Below are positions 1-6,469 of a DNA stretch of 16,956 bases, piece by piece. Position 1 is the stretch's first letter. The number at the start of each line of letters is the position of its first letter. The stretch covers positions 1 to 16,956 of the forward strand of contig CAAHEJ010000057.1 in assembly GCA_900772495.1 (NCBI GenBank), written 5' to 3'. The translations under genes were made by a program, and so were the position numbers. Source of the stretch: an uncultured Campylobacter sp. (lineage in GTDB: Bacteria > Campylobacterota > Campylobacteria > Campylobacterales > Campylobacteraceae). The notes beneath the pieces are model-generated. The model worked only from the letters and a program-made list of their open reading frames with translations. It had not been told where the DNA came from and did no database searches.

Positions 1-873
1 AAAAGGCGTTTCTTGATAGACTAAATTCAGCCAATTTGCAAACAGCACGGACGCCGAGCTTCGCCACGACATTTTCACCTTGCCGCTCTTGTCGTAGTAG
101 CGTTTGGGTTTAGCGATTTTAAGCCCCTTTGCTAAGTCTCTTTTATACTCTTCATCAAGCGTAAATTTCGAGTATTCGGGGTGTGCGAGCATAAAAATGT
201 CCTTGTCGTCCTTTATCATCGTAATGCCGCTTTTTTTGCCTTCAAGCAGCACTTGTAAATTCGCATTTCGTCGCACGGCTTTTTCATCGATGGTTGAGTG
301 GCGCGAGTGTGGCAGATTTACAATCTCATTTAAGCCCGATAAAATAATATCCTTGCTCTTTAACTCGTGCTTGAAAATCCCAAAAAGTTTGCGTTTGAGC
401 ATAATCTTTTTAACGCCGTGAAAGTGATAAAGCCCAGCCATAGCACCCCAGCAAATATACATAGTGCTTGTGGCGTGCTTTCTTAAATAATCCATTATCT
501 TGCAAAGCTCATTCCAATAACGCACCTTTTCAAAGTCCAAATGCTCTATGGGCGCGCCTGTGATAATGGCTGCATCAAAATCTGTGCCTTTGATTTCATC
601 AAAACTCACATAAAAGCTGTCTAAATGGCTCTTTGGCGTGTGTTTGCTCTCGTAACTTTTGGTTTTTAAAAGCGTGATTTCTATCTGCAAGGGCGAGTTG
701 CCAAGCAAGGATAAAAGTTGATTTTCAGTCTCAATTTTAGTCGGCATTAGGTTGAAAATCAGCACCTTTAAGGGGCGAATGTCTTGGTGCGTGGCTCGTT
801 TTTCGCCCATAACAAAGACAAAGTCTTTCAAAAGCTTGTAGGCTGGGATTTTTTCGGGGATAATAAGTGGCAT
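1..873 (-). CDS. metA: Homoserine O-acetyltransferase, MetA family (3' end outside window)
   Basis: This enzyme acylates homoserine, the first committed step of methionine synthesis, in the cytoplasm. Only the first 291 codons are in the window; the family is usually about 300-310 residues, so little is missing. The start ATG has AAGGA upstream and opens MPLIIPEKIPA, like the family N-terminus. Cys141 lies in ICWGAMAGLYHFHGV, the nucleophile region (E. coli Cys142), and HPEY carries the catalytic His and Glu. In GAPIEHLDF, Glu110 aligns with E. coli residue 111. Glu there is known to mark acetyl-CoA users and Gly succinyl-CoA users, so I infer O-acetylhomoserine as product. That agrees with metY, 294 bp upstream in the same direction. 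The family is near certain; the acetyl specificity is an inference from one residue plus context. Confidence 0.93.
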   Translation of the reverse strand, partial: MPLIIPEKIPAYKLLKDFVFVMGEKRATHQDIRPLKVLIFNLMPTKIETENQLLSLLGNSPLQIEITLLKTKSYESKHTPKSHLDSFYVSFDEIKGTDFDAAIITGAPIEHLDFEKVRYWNELCKIMDYLRKHATSTMYICWGAMAGLYHFHGVKKIMLKRKLFGIFKHELKSKDIILSGLNEIVNLPHSRHSTIDEKAVRRNANLQVLLEGKKSGITMIKDDKDIFMLAHPEYSKFTLDEEYKRDLAKGLKIAKPKRYYDKSGKVKMSWRSSASVLFANWLNLVYQETPF

Positions 874-905
874 TTTCTTGTCCTTTCTTTTTGCGGTCTT
901 GGGCG

Positions 906-985
906 AAAATCGTTGATATTTCACGCTTGGCTGCGGTTATTTATGTTTAATAACCCCTTGTCTCACGCTCATAAACAACGATTTT
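906..985 (-). promoter_or_regulatory. Candidate structured 5' leader of metA
   Basis: This sits in the 294-bp gap before metA. AAAATCGTTG (906-915) and CAACGATTTT (976-985) are perfect 10-bp inverted arms. Between them is a perfect 7-bp hairpin, GGTTATT (935-941) with AATAACC (949-955) around a 7-nt loop. TCACGCT occurs twice, at 921-927 and 962-968, flanking the inner hairpin. On the metA transcript this gives a closed outer stem with an inner stem-loop ending about 30 nt before the start codon. I recognise no known SAM, SAH or cobalamin riboswitch consensus. It may be a cis-acting RNA or a DNA operator with paired half-sites. Confidence 0.4.
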
Positions 986-1095
986 TACTCCACGATACTT
1001 TGCCTTATTTGCCTTTGTTTAAACGCATTTTGCGCGTTTTTAAATTTGCCCTAAATTTGTGCCAAAATTCAAAAATTTGCAAGCTAAAAAGCTAA

Positions 1096-1101
1096 ATTCT
1101 A
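1096..1101 (-). promoter_or_regulatory. Possible metA promoter (-10 box)
   Basis: The minus strand reads TGCTAGAAT, an extended -10 element of the kind common in Campylobacter promoters, where the -35 is often poorly conserved. It lies 67-72 bp after the metY stop and would give a 5' UTR of roughly 210 nt that includes the structured region. Read-through from metY is an alternative. Confidence 0.35.
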
Positions 1102-1167
1102 GCAGTTTTTTGCAAATCTCAAAGACGAATTTTAGCTACAAATTCAGCAAGGCAAAAGTCAAGCCGC

Positions 1168-2457
1168 CTACTTTTCAATCGCCTTTTTCAAATCAGCGAT
1201 TAAATCCTGCGCCGTTTCCAGCCCCACGCTCAGTCTCACCGTCTTTGGCGTGATACCAGCACTTTTAAATTCAGCCTCACTTAACTGCGAATGCGTGGTT
1301 GAGTAAGGGTGAATCACTAGCGATTTGCTGTCGCCTATGTTTGCGGTGATAGAAAAGAGTTCAAGCTCGTTGCAAATCTTGCGCGCCGCCTCAGCGCTCT
1401 TTGCCTCAAAGCTCAAAAGTCCGCTTGCCTTACCGCCCGCAAAATACTCGTTCAAAAGCCTATGATAAGGGCTTGATTTAAGCGCAGGGTAGCTCACTTC
1501 ATCGATGAGCGGGTGAGCTTGTAAGAATTCAGCGATTTCTAGGGCATTATCAGAGTGTTTATTTATGCGAAGTTCGAGCGTTTCAAGCCCTTGCAAATGC
1601 ACCCACGCATTTTGTGCGCTCAGTGTCGCGCCTATGTTTCGCAGCCACTCAGTGATAATGCGAATGCTAAAAATAGGCAAATCCAAGCTTGCATACACTA
1701 GCCCGTGATAGCTCTCATCGGGCGTGTTAAAGGCTGGGTAGCGTTTGTTGCCCTTGATAAGCTCGTTTAAGCCGTTTCGCTCGATGATAGCCCCGCCTAG
1801 TGCGCTTCCGTGTCCGTTGATATACTTCGTAAGGCTGTGAATGCTTATATCCACGCCGTAATCAAACGGGCGGTGCAAGAACGGCGTGGCGACTGTGTTG
1901 TCGCATAGAGTTGCAATGCCGTGTTTTTGGGCTATCTTTGTGATAGCTCTTGTGTCGGCTATGGAGATTTGCGGATTTGAAAGGCTTTCAAAGAAAATAA
2001 GCTTGGTTTTATCATCTATCAAAGGCTCTATGCTTGACAAATCATCTATGTCAAACACTCGCGCTTCTATGCCAAAGCGTTTCAAAGTATGCACGAAAAG
2101 TGTTTGCGTGCCGCCGTAAATTTTGTTTGAATACAAAATGTTATCGCCATTTTGCGCTAAATTCGCCACAGCGTAAAAAATCGCCGCCGAACCGCTTGCC
2201 GTAACCGTGCCAAAAGCTCCGCCCTCAACGGCTGCAAGGCGGCTTGCGAGCGTATCCACAGTGGGATTTGTAAGCCGTGAGTAGATATTGCCAAGCTCTT
2301 GCAACCCAAAGCGCGCTGCTGCCTGCGCTAGGCTTTCAAAGTTGTAAGCTGAGCTTTGATAAATAGGCACGCTGAGCGTTCTTTGCTTGTCGTAGCTGTA
2401 TCCAGCGTGCAACGAGAGTGTGTTTGGTGTGAAGTTGTTGTGTGTTAAGTTTGCCAT
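1168..2457 (-). CDS. metY: O-acetylhomoserine aminocarboxypropyltransferase (sulfhydrylase)
   Basis: This PLP enzyme of the Cys/Met metabolism family converts O-acetylhomoserine plus sulfide to homocysteine in the cytoplasm. Its 429 residues match the usual MetY length. It opens with the typical TLSLHAGY segment and has YSRLTNPT at 59-66. ESLSNPQ (157-163) and CDNTVATP (185-192) surround the cofactor, with Asp186 expected to contact the pyridine nitrogen. SIHSLTKYINGHG (205-217) contains the Schiff-base lysine, Lys211. MetB/MetC relatives share the fold, but length and motif details favour MetY. The ATG has AAGGA 7-8 nt upstream. A strong promoter and a leader ORF precede it, and metA follows, forming a direct-sulfhydrylation methionine route. 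Confidence 0.95.
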   Translation of the reverse strand: MANLTHNNFTPNTLSLHAGYSYDKQRTLSVPIYQSSAYNFESLAQAAARFGLQELGNIYSRLTNPTVDTLASRLAAVEGGAFGTVTASGSAAIFYAVANLAQNGDNILYSNKIYGGTQTLFVHTLKRFGIEARVFDIDDLSSIEPLIDDKTKLIFFESLSNPQISIADTRAITKIAQKHGIATLCDNTVATPFLHRPFDYGVDISIHSLTKYINGHGSALGGAIIERNGLNELIKGNKRYPAFNTPDESYHGLVYASLDLPIFSIRIITEWLRNIGATLSAQNAWVHLQGLETLELRINKHSDNALEIAEFLQAHPLIDEVSYPALKSSPYHRLLNEYFAGGKASGLLSFEAKSAEAARKICNELELFSITANIGDSKSLVIHPYSTTHSQLSEAEFKSAGITPKTVRLSVGLETAQDLIADLKKAIEK

Positions 2458-2481
2458 TTTTTGTCCTTTCGTTAAATTTTG

Positions 2482-2506
2482 GCGTTTTAAAAAGCGTTTA
2501 AAACAC
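2482..2506 (-). promoter_or_regulatory. Hairpin just before the metY ribosome binding site
   Basis: On the transcript, GUGUUUUAAA (2506-2497) pairs over 10 bp with UUUAAAACGC (2491-2482), with one G-U pair and a 5-nt loop. It ends 24 bp before the metY start codon. It is AT-rich and has no strong U tract, so a role in translation control or RNA stability fits better than termination. This is seen in the sequence; function is not shown. Confidence 0.35.
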
Positions 2507-2522
2507 TTTTAGCTTGTGAAAA

Positions 2523-2539
2523 CATTTGTCTAACAAATG
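2523..2539 (-). promoter_or_regulatory. Second leader hairpin, possible attenuator terminator
   Basis: CATTTGT and ACAAATG form a perfect 7-bp stem with a 3-nt loop, followed on the minus strand by UUUUC. The 5' arm, extended to AGCATTTG, is also an exact complement of CAAATGCT inside codons 5-7 of the leader ORF (2666-2673). The two pairings exclude each other. It lies between the leader ORF and metY. Confidence 0.4.
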
Positions 2540-2590
2540 CTTGACTTAAATTCGGGGGTTAAGCGCTCAATGCGAGAAAAAAAGGAAATA

Positions 2591-2686
2591 TCAGCACACG
2601 AGCGTGTGCATACTCATCATAAAGGCATAAGCGTGTGTAGCTTGTGCGCTAGCAGTGGTAAAATCAGCATTTGCGTGAAAACTCAT
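2591..2686 (-). CDS. Putative Met-rich leader peptide of metY (31 codons)
   Basis: This small ORF begins 28 bp downstream of the -10 box of a consensus promoter. It has its own AAAGGA ribosome binding site, with 6 bp between GGA and ATG. It encodes 31 residues and ends in UGA 133 bp before the metY start. Near the 3' end it has a cluster of Met codons at 23, 24 and 26 (context AFMMSMHTL), and its last residue is Cys31. The hairpin GCACAC-GCTC-GTGTGC spans the last base of codon 26 to the end of codon 31. A Met-rich, Cys-ended peptide in front of a methionine/sulfur gene, with a hairpin in its tail, is what an attenuation leader looks like. Nothing suggests a free-standing function. Translation is inferred, not shown. 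Confidence 0.6.
   Translation of the reverse strand: MSFHANADFTTASAQATHAYAFMMSMHTLVC
2594..2637 (-). promoter_or_regulatory. Hairpin with two alternative 5' arms at the end of the leader ORF
   Basis: GCACACG-AG-CGTGTGC (2594-2609) is a perfect 16-bp palindrome; as RNA it gives a 6-bp stem with a tetraloop. On the plus strand AGCGTGTG occurs twice, at 2601-2608 and 2630-2637. CACACG (2595-2600) can therefore pair with either copy. On the transcript the two competing 5' arms lie at codons 17-19 and 27-29, on either side of Met codons 23, 24 and 26. After the stop codon comes a U-rich run at 2590-2575. Confidence 0.5.
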
Positions 2687-2713
2687 CGCTTATCCTTTCA
2701 TAAAAAATGTGGC

Positions 2714-2742
2714 ATTATACTTTTTTTTGAAAAACTTGTCAA
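2714..2742 (-). promoter_or_regulatory. Consensus sigma-70 promoter of the metY leader
   Basis: The minus strand reads TTGACA (2742-2737), a 17-bp A/T-rich spacer, then TATAAT (2719-2714). Both boxes are perfect matches at ideal spacing. Transcription should begin near 2707, giving a leader of about 250 nt before metY. The rest of the gap to mcrC (2743-2833) holds nothing I recognise. Confidence 0.85.
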
Positions 2743-2833
2743 GGGGAATTTAATGTAAAATGCCACAATCTTAAAATTCACATTGCCGCATCAAGCTTTG
2801 AAATTCTAATTTAAATTTGGACAAGCGTTGCAT

Positions 2834-4384
2834 TCAAGAACAAATAGCGGCTTTTTTAGGCTCATTGACATCAAAAAAACAGATTCGCAAGGTAATATCT
2901 TGTTTTTTATATACTTCATTTACTTCATCGCGTAACTCTTTAATATCTTTTATGCTTGATAAGTTTTTGCTTTGTTTTTCATTAAAAAAACATAATTCAG
3001 CTTTGTATTTAAAAACTTTTTTATTTAATTTTTGCAAATCATTGTTTTCATCGTCAATTTTAGGGTAGATTAAAATTCCATTTTGGCATTGATATTTGCT
3101 TAAATACGCAAAGATTTGATACAAATCGCCTTGCGAAATGCTAAAATTCTTGGTTTCATCAACGCTTAAAATTTTCCATTTGGTATCGGCGATAATTTTT
3201 GGCGGATTTTCAAGTTTGGTATCAGTCTTGTTGTAAATAACTAAATCGGGCTTAATTTTAAATTTATCACCCTGTATAAGAAATTTGCGCCTGTCTTGGG
3301 CTTTGACAATGTGATTTACAAGTGTCTTTTTCAAATGCCACGCCACAAAGCTTTCAAAAAGTTCGTTCATATCAAAAAGCAGTGCAAAGGCTTTTTCGCT
3401 ACCTTGATAAGCGGTGAAAGTTTGTTTTTTGAGAAAAATTTTACACCACAAAAGAATAAGTTCATAAGCCTTAAAATGCCTTAAATTCACGCATTTTGCA
3501 AAATCTTTGTCATAATTTTGACTTGGGCTAATCTCATCAAAAACAAAACGGCTTTGCATAATTCTGGCGTTTGTTTTAGTGCTGAAAGGACGCGTGCTTA
3601 AAAGCAAAAGCGTGGATTTGATGAGTTTGTTTGGGGCTATGTTGCTACTAAATTCATCGCTTGCGGTGAAAAATCTTTCTTTGTGAGCGAAATTATGCTT
3701 TAAATTTTGTGTGAAAAGCAGCTTGCCTTTTAAGAATTTGCGGTTTTGCTCGCACTCTATATAATCGCTTTTTAAGCCCTTTTTGATGAGCGTTTCAAGC
3801 TCATTTAAAAACATAATAACAAAAATTTCAAGCAAATGTGCGTTTTGTGTTTTTAGGTTTGAAATGTGGCTTTGTTTGAAAGGCGAATTTTTAAGGGTTT
3901 TAAGCATTTTTAGCAAAAGGTTTTTTGCCTTGCAAACTTGGCATTTTTTGGGTTTTGTGTCATCATTTGACAAATATTCCCCCTCCCTTGCGGAGGGGGC
4001 TAGGGTGTGGGTGCAAGTGCAATTTCTAATTTCAAACCCTTCATTTTCATTTGCCGTGCGAAAAGTTTTTGGTAAAATTTCTAAACAAAATCCACTTTTA
4101 GTTTGGATAAGCCCGACATAATTTCGCGCTCTAAGGCGGTTTTTGCCATAAGAGTTTAAAAAGATATGATTGTCTTTTTCATCGGCAAAATTTTTAAGTT
4201 CTTTGAAAATGTTTTGGGCTTTCTTGTCATATTGAGCTTTCGTAGAAAGCGAAATATCTCTGTCTTTATTAGGATTTTTAGATACTTCGCTACGCTCAGT
4301 ATGACAAGATTTGAGAACTTGATAAATATCATCTACGCCAAATACCTGCCATTCAGCTATGCAAAGGGTTTTATTTTTACTCAT
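2834..4384 (-). CDS. mcrC: McrC-type nuclease subunit of an McrBC restriction system
   Basis: McrC is the PD-(D/E)xK endonuclease partner that McrB drives to cut modified DNA. The 516-residue product has the family layout: an N-terminal region with GLIQTKSGFCLEILPKTF (91-108), CEQNRKFLKGKL (211-222), and a C-terminal nuclease with Pro379-Asp380 and Asp400-Thr401-Lys402 followed by GDLYQIFAYL (419-428). The start overlaps the mcrB stop by 8 bp, indicating translational coupling. Two stretches look foreign to the family. Residues about 27-56 are the translation of an 86-bp inverted-repeat element, and about 123-140 contain a GC-rich hairpin repeat. Both keep the frame open and avoid the motifs. 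Activity is doubtful because mcrB is frameshifted. Confidence 0.85.
   Translation of the reverse strand: MSKNKTLCIAEWQVFGVDDIYQVLKSCHTERSEVSKNPNKDRDISLSTKAQYDKKAQNIFKELKNFADEKDNHIFLNSYGKNRLRARNYVGLIQTKSGFCLEILPKTFRTANENEGFEIRNCTCTHTLAPSAREGEYLSNDDTKPKKCQVCKAKNLLLKMLKTLKNSPFKQSHISNLKTQNAHLLEIFVIMFLNELETLIKKGLKSDYIECEQNRKFLKGKLLFTQNLKHNFAHKERFFTASDEFSSNIAPNKLIKSTLLLLSTRPFSTKTNARIMQSRFVFDEISPSQNYDKDFAKCVNLRHFKAYELILLWCKIFLKKQTFTAYQGSEKAFALLFDMNELFESFVAWHLKKTLVNHIVKAQDRRKFLIQGDKFKIKPDLVIYNKTDTKLENPPKIIADTKWKILSVDETKNFSISQGDLYQIFAYLSKYQCQNGILIYPKIDDENNDLQKLNKKVFKYKAELCFFNEKQSKNLSSIKDIKELRDEVNEVYKKQDITLRICFFDVNEPKKAAICS
3979..3999. repeat. GC-rich hairpin repeat inside mcrC
   Basis: CCCCCTCC and GGAGGGGG form a perfect 8-bp stem with a 5-nt loop (CTTGC), followed by GCTAGGGTGTGGGTG. 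It is far more GC-rich than the surrounding gene. Its in-frame translation, THTLAPSAREGEYLS, resembles a product of a dispersed palindromic repeat I have seen in many unrelated genomes. It falls between the LPKTF segment and the next helix of McrC. Confidence 0.55.
4223..4308. repeat. 86-bp inverted-repeat element inserted in mcrC
   Basis: The ends are CTTGTCATATTGAGC (4223-4237) and, on the other strand, CTTGTCATACTGAGC (4308-4294): 15-bp inverted ends with one mismatch. The similarity resumes inward as GCGAAATATCT against GCGAAGTATCT, with about 8 extra bases in the left arm. It encodes residues about 27-56 of McrC, including CHTERSEVSKNP, a string I know as the translation of small dispersed palindromic elements. 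No clear target-site duplication is visible. I found no second copy in the window. Confidence 0.65.
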
Positions 4385-5639
4385 CTTTATCTATTTGCAC
4401 ACTAGAATCATAAATTTGCAAAAAATTCTTTTCATTCCATTCATCAAAATTCGTAATTTGATACACAACTTTTTCACTATCCACTTCATCGTTAAATTTA
4501 CCCAAAAAATCAGGTTTTGGCTTTGGTCTAATCATTTGATTATCATTCAGCACGGCTTGGATTTTTTTATAATCATCATAAAAATACTCCTGCAAAAGTG
4601 GGATAATTTTATTTTTGAAAACTTGTTGCAACTCGCTCAAAGAATTCACATTGATGAAAAATGAATGCCCTATGGTATGCTCTCTATCAAGTAAAAACTC
4701 AATTCTTTCGTTCATTTTTTCTAAAAGCATTTGTAAATTTATTTCGCCATTTTCTACTTTGATTATTTCTAACAATTCAGGCTCTGGCATCATCTCCACA
4801 AACTCAAATCGCCTACGCAAAGCCGTATCAAGCAAGGCTATGCTTCTATCAGCTGTATTCATCGTGCCGATTATATAAAGATTTTTTGGCACACCAAAAT
4901 TCTCGTTGCTGTAAGGTAGGGTTACACGCAATTCCTCATCGCCACCTATCCTTTTGCTCGGCTCGATAAGCGTGATGAGTTCGCCCAAAATCTTGCTGAT
5001 ATTGCCACGATTGATTTCATCGATGATGAGAATGTAATTAGGTCTATGTCTCGGTAAATATTCGTAAAAAAAATACCTGACAATCGCTCTGTATCTCTCC
5101 ATGTTATCTTCTTTATACAGCTCTTTCGGTTTAATATCTTGTTTGATTATATCATCAAGCTTCTCATTATCTAACGCTTCTATATTATTTATATTATTTA
5201 AAATTGACCCTAATGAATCATAAATTTCAATATGTCCACTTTTAAACTTTTCTTTTGTTCTTTCATCAATTTCAAATTTAATCCCATCATAAGTGATGGG
5301 ACCTTTTTCTTTTAACTTCTCGTAAAAATCGGAATAAAAACCTTCTTTTAACTTTATTATTTCTTCCTGTTTTAAGTTTATTATTTCCTGTGGGGCTTCC
5401 TGTGCGGCTTTGCAAATTTTCTTAAAAACACCATCTGCAATTTCGTATTCCATTTTATCGGTTTTTTCGTTTTCATTCTTTTTTTCAAAAATCGGCTTTA
5501 TCCCCTCCACAAATTCCTCATAAGAAAAACTTTGATGAAAGGTTATAAACTCGATTTGTCCATTTTGGCGAAATTTGTCAAATTGAGCCTTTAATTCCGC
5601 CCTGCTTTTGCCTTGCATTTCAACACCCAAAATCTCCAA
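4377..5639 (-). CDS. C-terminal fragment of McrB (AAA+ GTPase core without Walker A)
   Basis: This 420-codon frame can only start at TTG (5639) if read alone. That start is an artefact, because the homologous sequence continues upstream through PPGTGKT to the frameshift. It holds the Walker B motif YILIIDEINR (202-211), the GTMNTADRS signature (258-266) typical of McrB GTPases, and a probable arginine finger in LRRRF (274-278). A charged insertion at about 85-175 separates the N-terminal part from Walker B. Without Walker A this fragment should not bind nucleotide. Its stop overlaps the mcrC start by 8 bp. Confidence 0.7.
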   Translation of the reverse strand: MEILGVEMQGKSRAELKAQFDKFRQNGQIEFITFHQSFSYEEFVEGIKPIFEKKNENEKTDKMEYEIADGVFKKICKAAQEAPQEIINLKQEEIIKLKEGFYSDFYEKLKEKGPITYDGIKFEIDERTKEKFKSGHIEIYDSLGSILNNINNIEALDNEKLDDIIKQDIKPKELYKEDNMERYRAIVRYFFYEYLPRHRPNYILIIDEINRGNISKILGELITLIEPSKRIGGDEELRVTLPYSNENFGVPKNLYIIGTMNTADRSIALLDTALRRRFEFVEMMPEPELLEIIKVENGEINLQMLLEKMNERIEFLLDREHTIGHSFFINVNSLSELQQVFKNKIIPLLQEYFYDDYKKIQAVLNDNQMIRPKPKPDFLGKFNDEVDSEKVVYQITNFDEWNEKNFLQIYDSSVQIDKDE

Positions 5640-5647
5640 AGCCTTGT

Positions 5648-6400
5648 TTATAGTGTTGTAAGTCTTACCTGTGCCCGGCGGTCATAAAGGATTTGATTAA
5701 GCGGTGGATTTATTGTTGTAGGTGTGTTTGGCATAGTGTCTCCTTCATTTTCATCATCTTTATCATTTTCATTGCCATATTTTTTCCAAAGTGGCTTTGA
5801 ACGCTCTTGTATAGAAGTTTCAAGCGTGTATTTTTTATCACTCATAAGTTGAGTATAAATTTGCGAAGTTGGCAAATTACCATTGTCTAATTCTCTTTCA
5901 GCAATTCTCTTTAACACACCTTTGGAAAAAATACATAATATTTTCATATTATCAGGATTTTGATAATGAAAAGCTATTTTCCATTTTAGCATTCCCTCTA
6001 ACTCAATTGTTTCTATTTTATCTAAATCATTATTTTGACTTGCTCGTATAACTTCAATTATTTTATTGCGAATTTCTTTAAAAGCTTCAAATGGATTGTT
6101 GTCTTTGTCATAACATTGTGCCAACCAAACATATTGTCTATCACTAGAATACATTACCTTTCGTTTAATGTCGTATTCTTTTCCGCCACAATGACAAATC
6201 CAAGATTTAAGATTAGCTAAACCACCAGCCACGCCTTTTACACTTCCCCAATTGCTTAGTTTGTGTTCAAACCAATAAGTAAAAGTTTCCTTACTACCAA
6301 GCTGGGTGTATTTTTCCAAAGTCATATCTTTAACTTTTTCCAAAGTCCAAGTTTTTTGAAATTCCTCAAAAAATTTTCTTTCATTAAGCGTTATCGACAT
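5648..6400 (-). CDS. N-terminal fragment of McrB (DNA-recognition part)
   Basis: This is a 250-codon frame from ATG at 6400 with AGAGAGA upstream. Residues 1-60 (MTLEKYTQLGSKETFTYWFE region) match, from memory, the start of McrB-like ATPases in Campylobacter and Helicobacter. That N-terminal region is thought to bind the modified DNA. Cys69 and Cys71 are in SWICHCGG. A charged Asn/Asp/Glu linker (about 210-222) leads to PPLNQILY, the usual lead-in to GPPGTGKT. The last ten residues are out of frame and meaningless. Alone it could at most be a DNA-binding remnant. Confidence 0.7.
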   Translation of the reverse strand: MSITLNERKFFEEFQKTWTLEKVKDMTLEKYTQLGSKETFTYWFEHKLSNWGSVKGVAGGLANLKSWICHCGGKEYDIKRKVMYSSDRQYVWLAQCYDKDNNPFEAFKEIRNKIIEVIRASQNNDLDKIETIELEGMLKWKIAFHYQNPDNMKILCIFSKGVLKRIAERELDNGNLPTSQIYTQLMSDKKYTLETSIQERSKPLWKKYGNENDKDDENEGDTMPNTPTTINPPLNQILYDRRAQVRLTTL

Positions 6401-6440
6401 TTTAATCTCTCTCTTTGTTTAAAAAACTTTACAATAAAGA

Positions 6441-6469
6441 GTTATAACAAAAATTTGACAACTTGTCAA
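6441..6469 (-). promoter_or_regulatory. Probable promoter of mcrBC
   Basis: The minus strand reads TTGACA (6469-6464), a 17-bp spacer, and TATAAC (6446-6441), about 40 bp before the mcrB start. The -35 box lies inside a 27-bp palindrome. The -10 overlaps another small palindrome, GTTATAAC (6441-6448). Confidence 0.65.

Larger units (their letters stand above)
4377..6400 (-). pseudogene. mcrB: mcrB, frameshifted before the Walker A motif
   Basis: McrB is the AAA+ GTPase that recognises modified DNA and drives McrC. The reading frame that starts at 6400 runs correctly to LNQILY, then reads RRAQVRLTTL and stops at 5648. In the frame that continues to 4377, the DNA right after that point reads PPGTGKTYNTINKALEILG, the Walker A segment. 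The minus strand has CTTTATGACCGCCG where CTTTATGGACCGCCG would keep a single frame, so one base is missing at about 5683. With it restored, the product would be about 674 residues and would contain GPPGTGKT. Promoter, start and C-terminus look intact, so the loss is recent or a sequence error. Only a GG pair is involved, which argues against slippage-based phase variation. Confidence 0.85.

Noticed and set aside
942..974. Possible 11-codon leader peptide before metA (MSVRQGVIKHK)
   Set aside because: The nearest GGAG is too far upstream, it has no Met or Cys codon cluster, and it overlaps the stems proposed for the leader RNA.
1057..1075. Sigma-54 promoter resembling TGGCAC...GC before metA
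   Set aside because: The spacing puts GG rather than GC at the -12 position.
2537..2758. Plus-strand open frame of 73 codons opposite the metY leader
   Set aside because: It has no ribosome site and overlaps the strong minus-strand promoter and leader ORF, which explain the region better.
5637..5639. TTG as a true start of a separate 420-residue ATPase
   Set aside because: Family sequence, including the Walker A motif, continues upstream in the same frame; the start is created by the frameshift.
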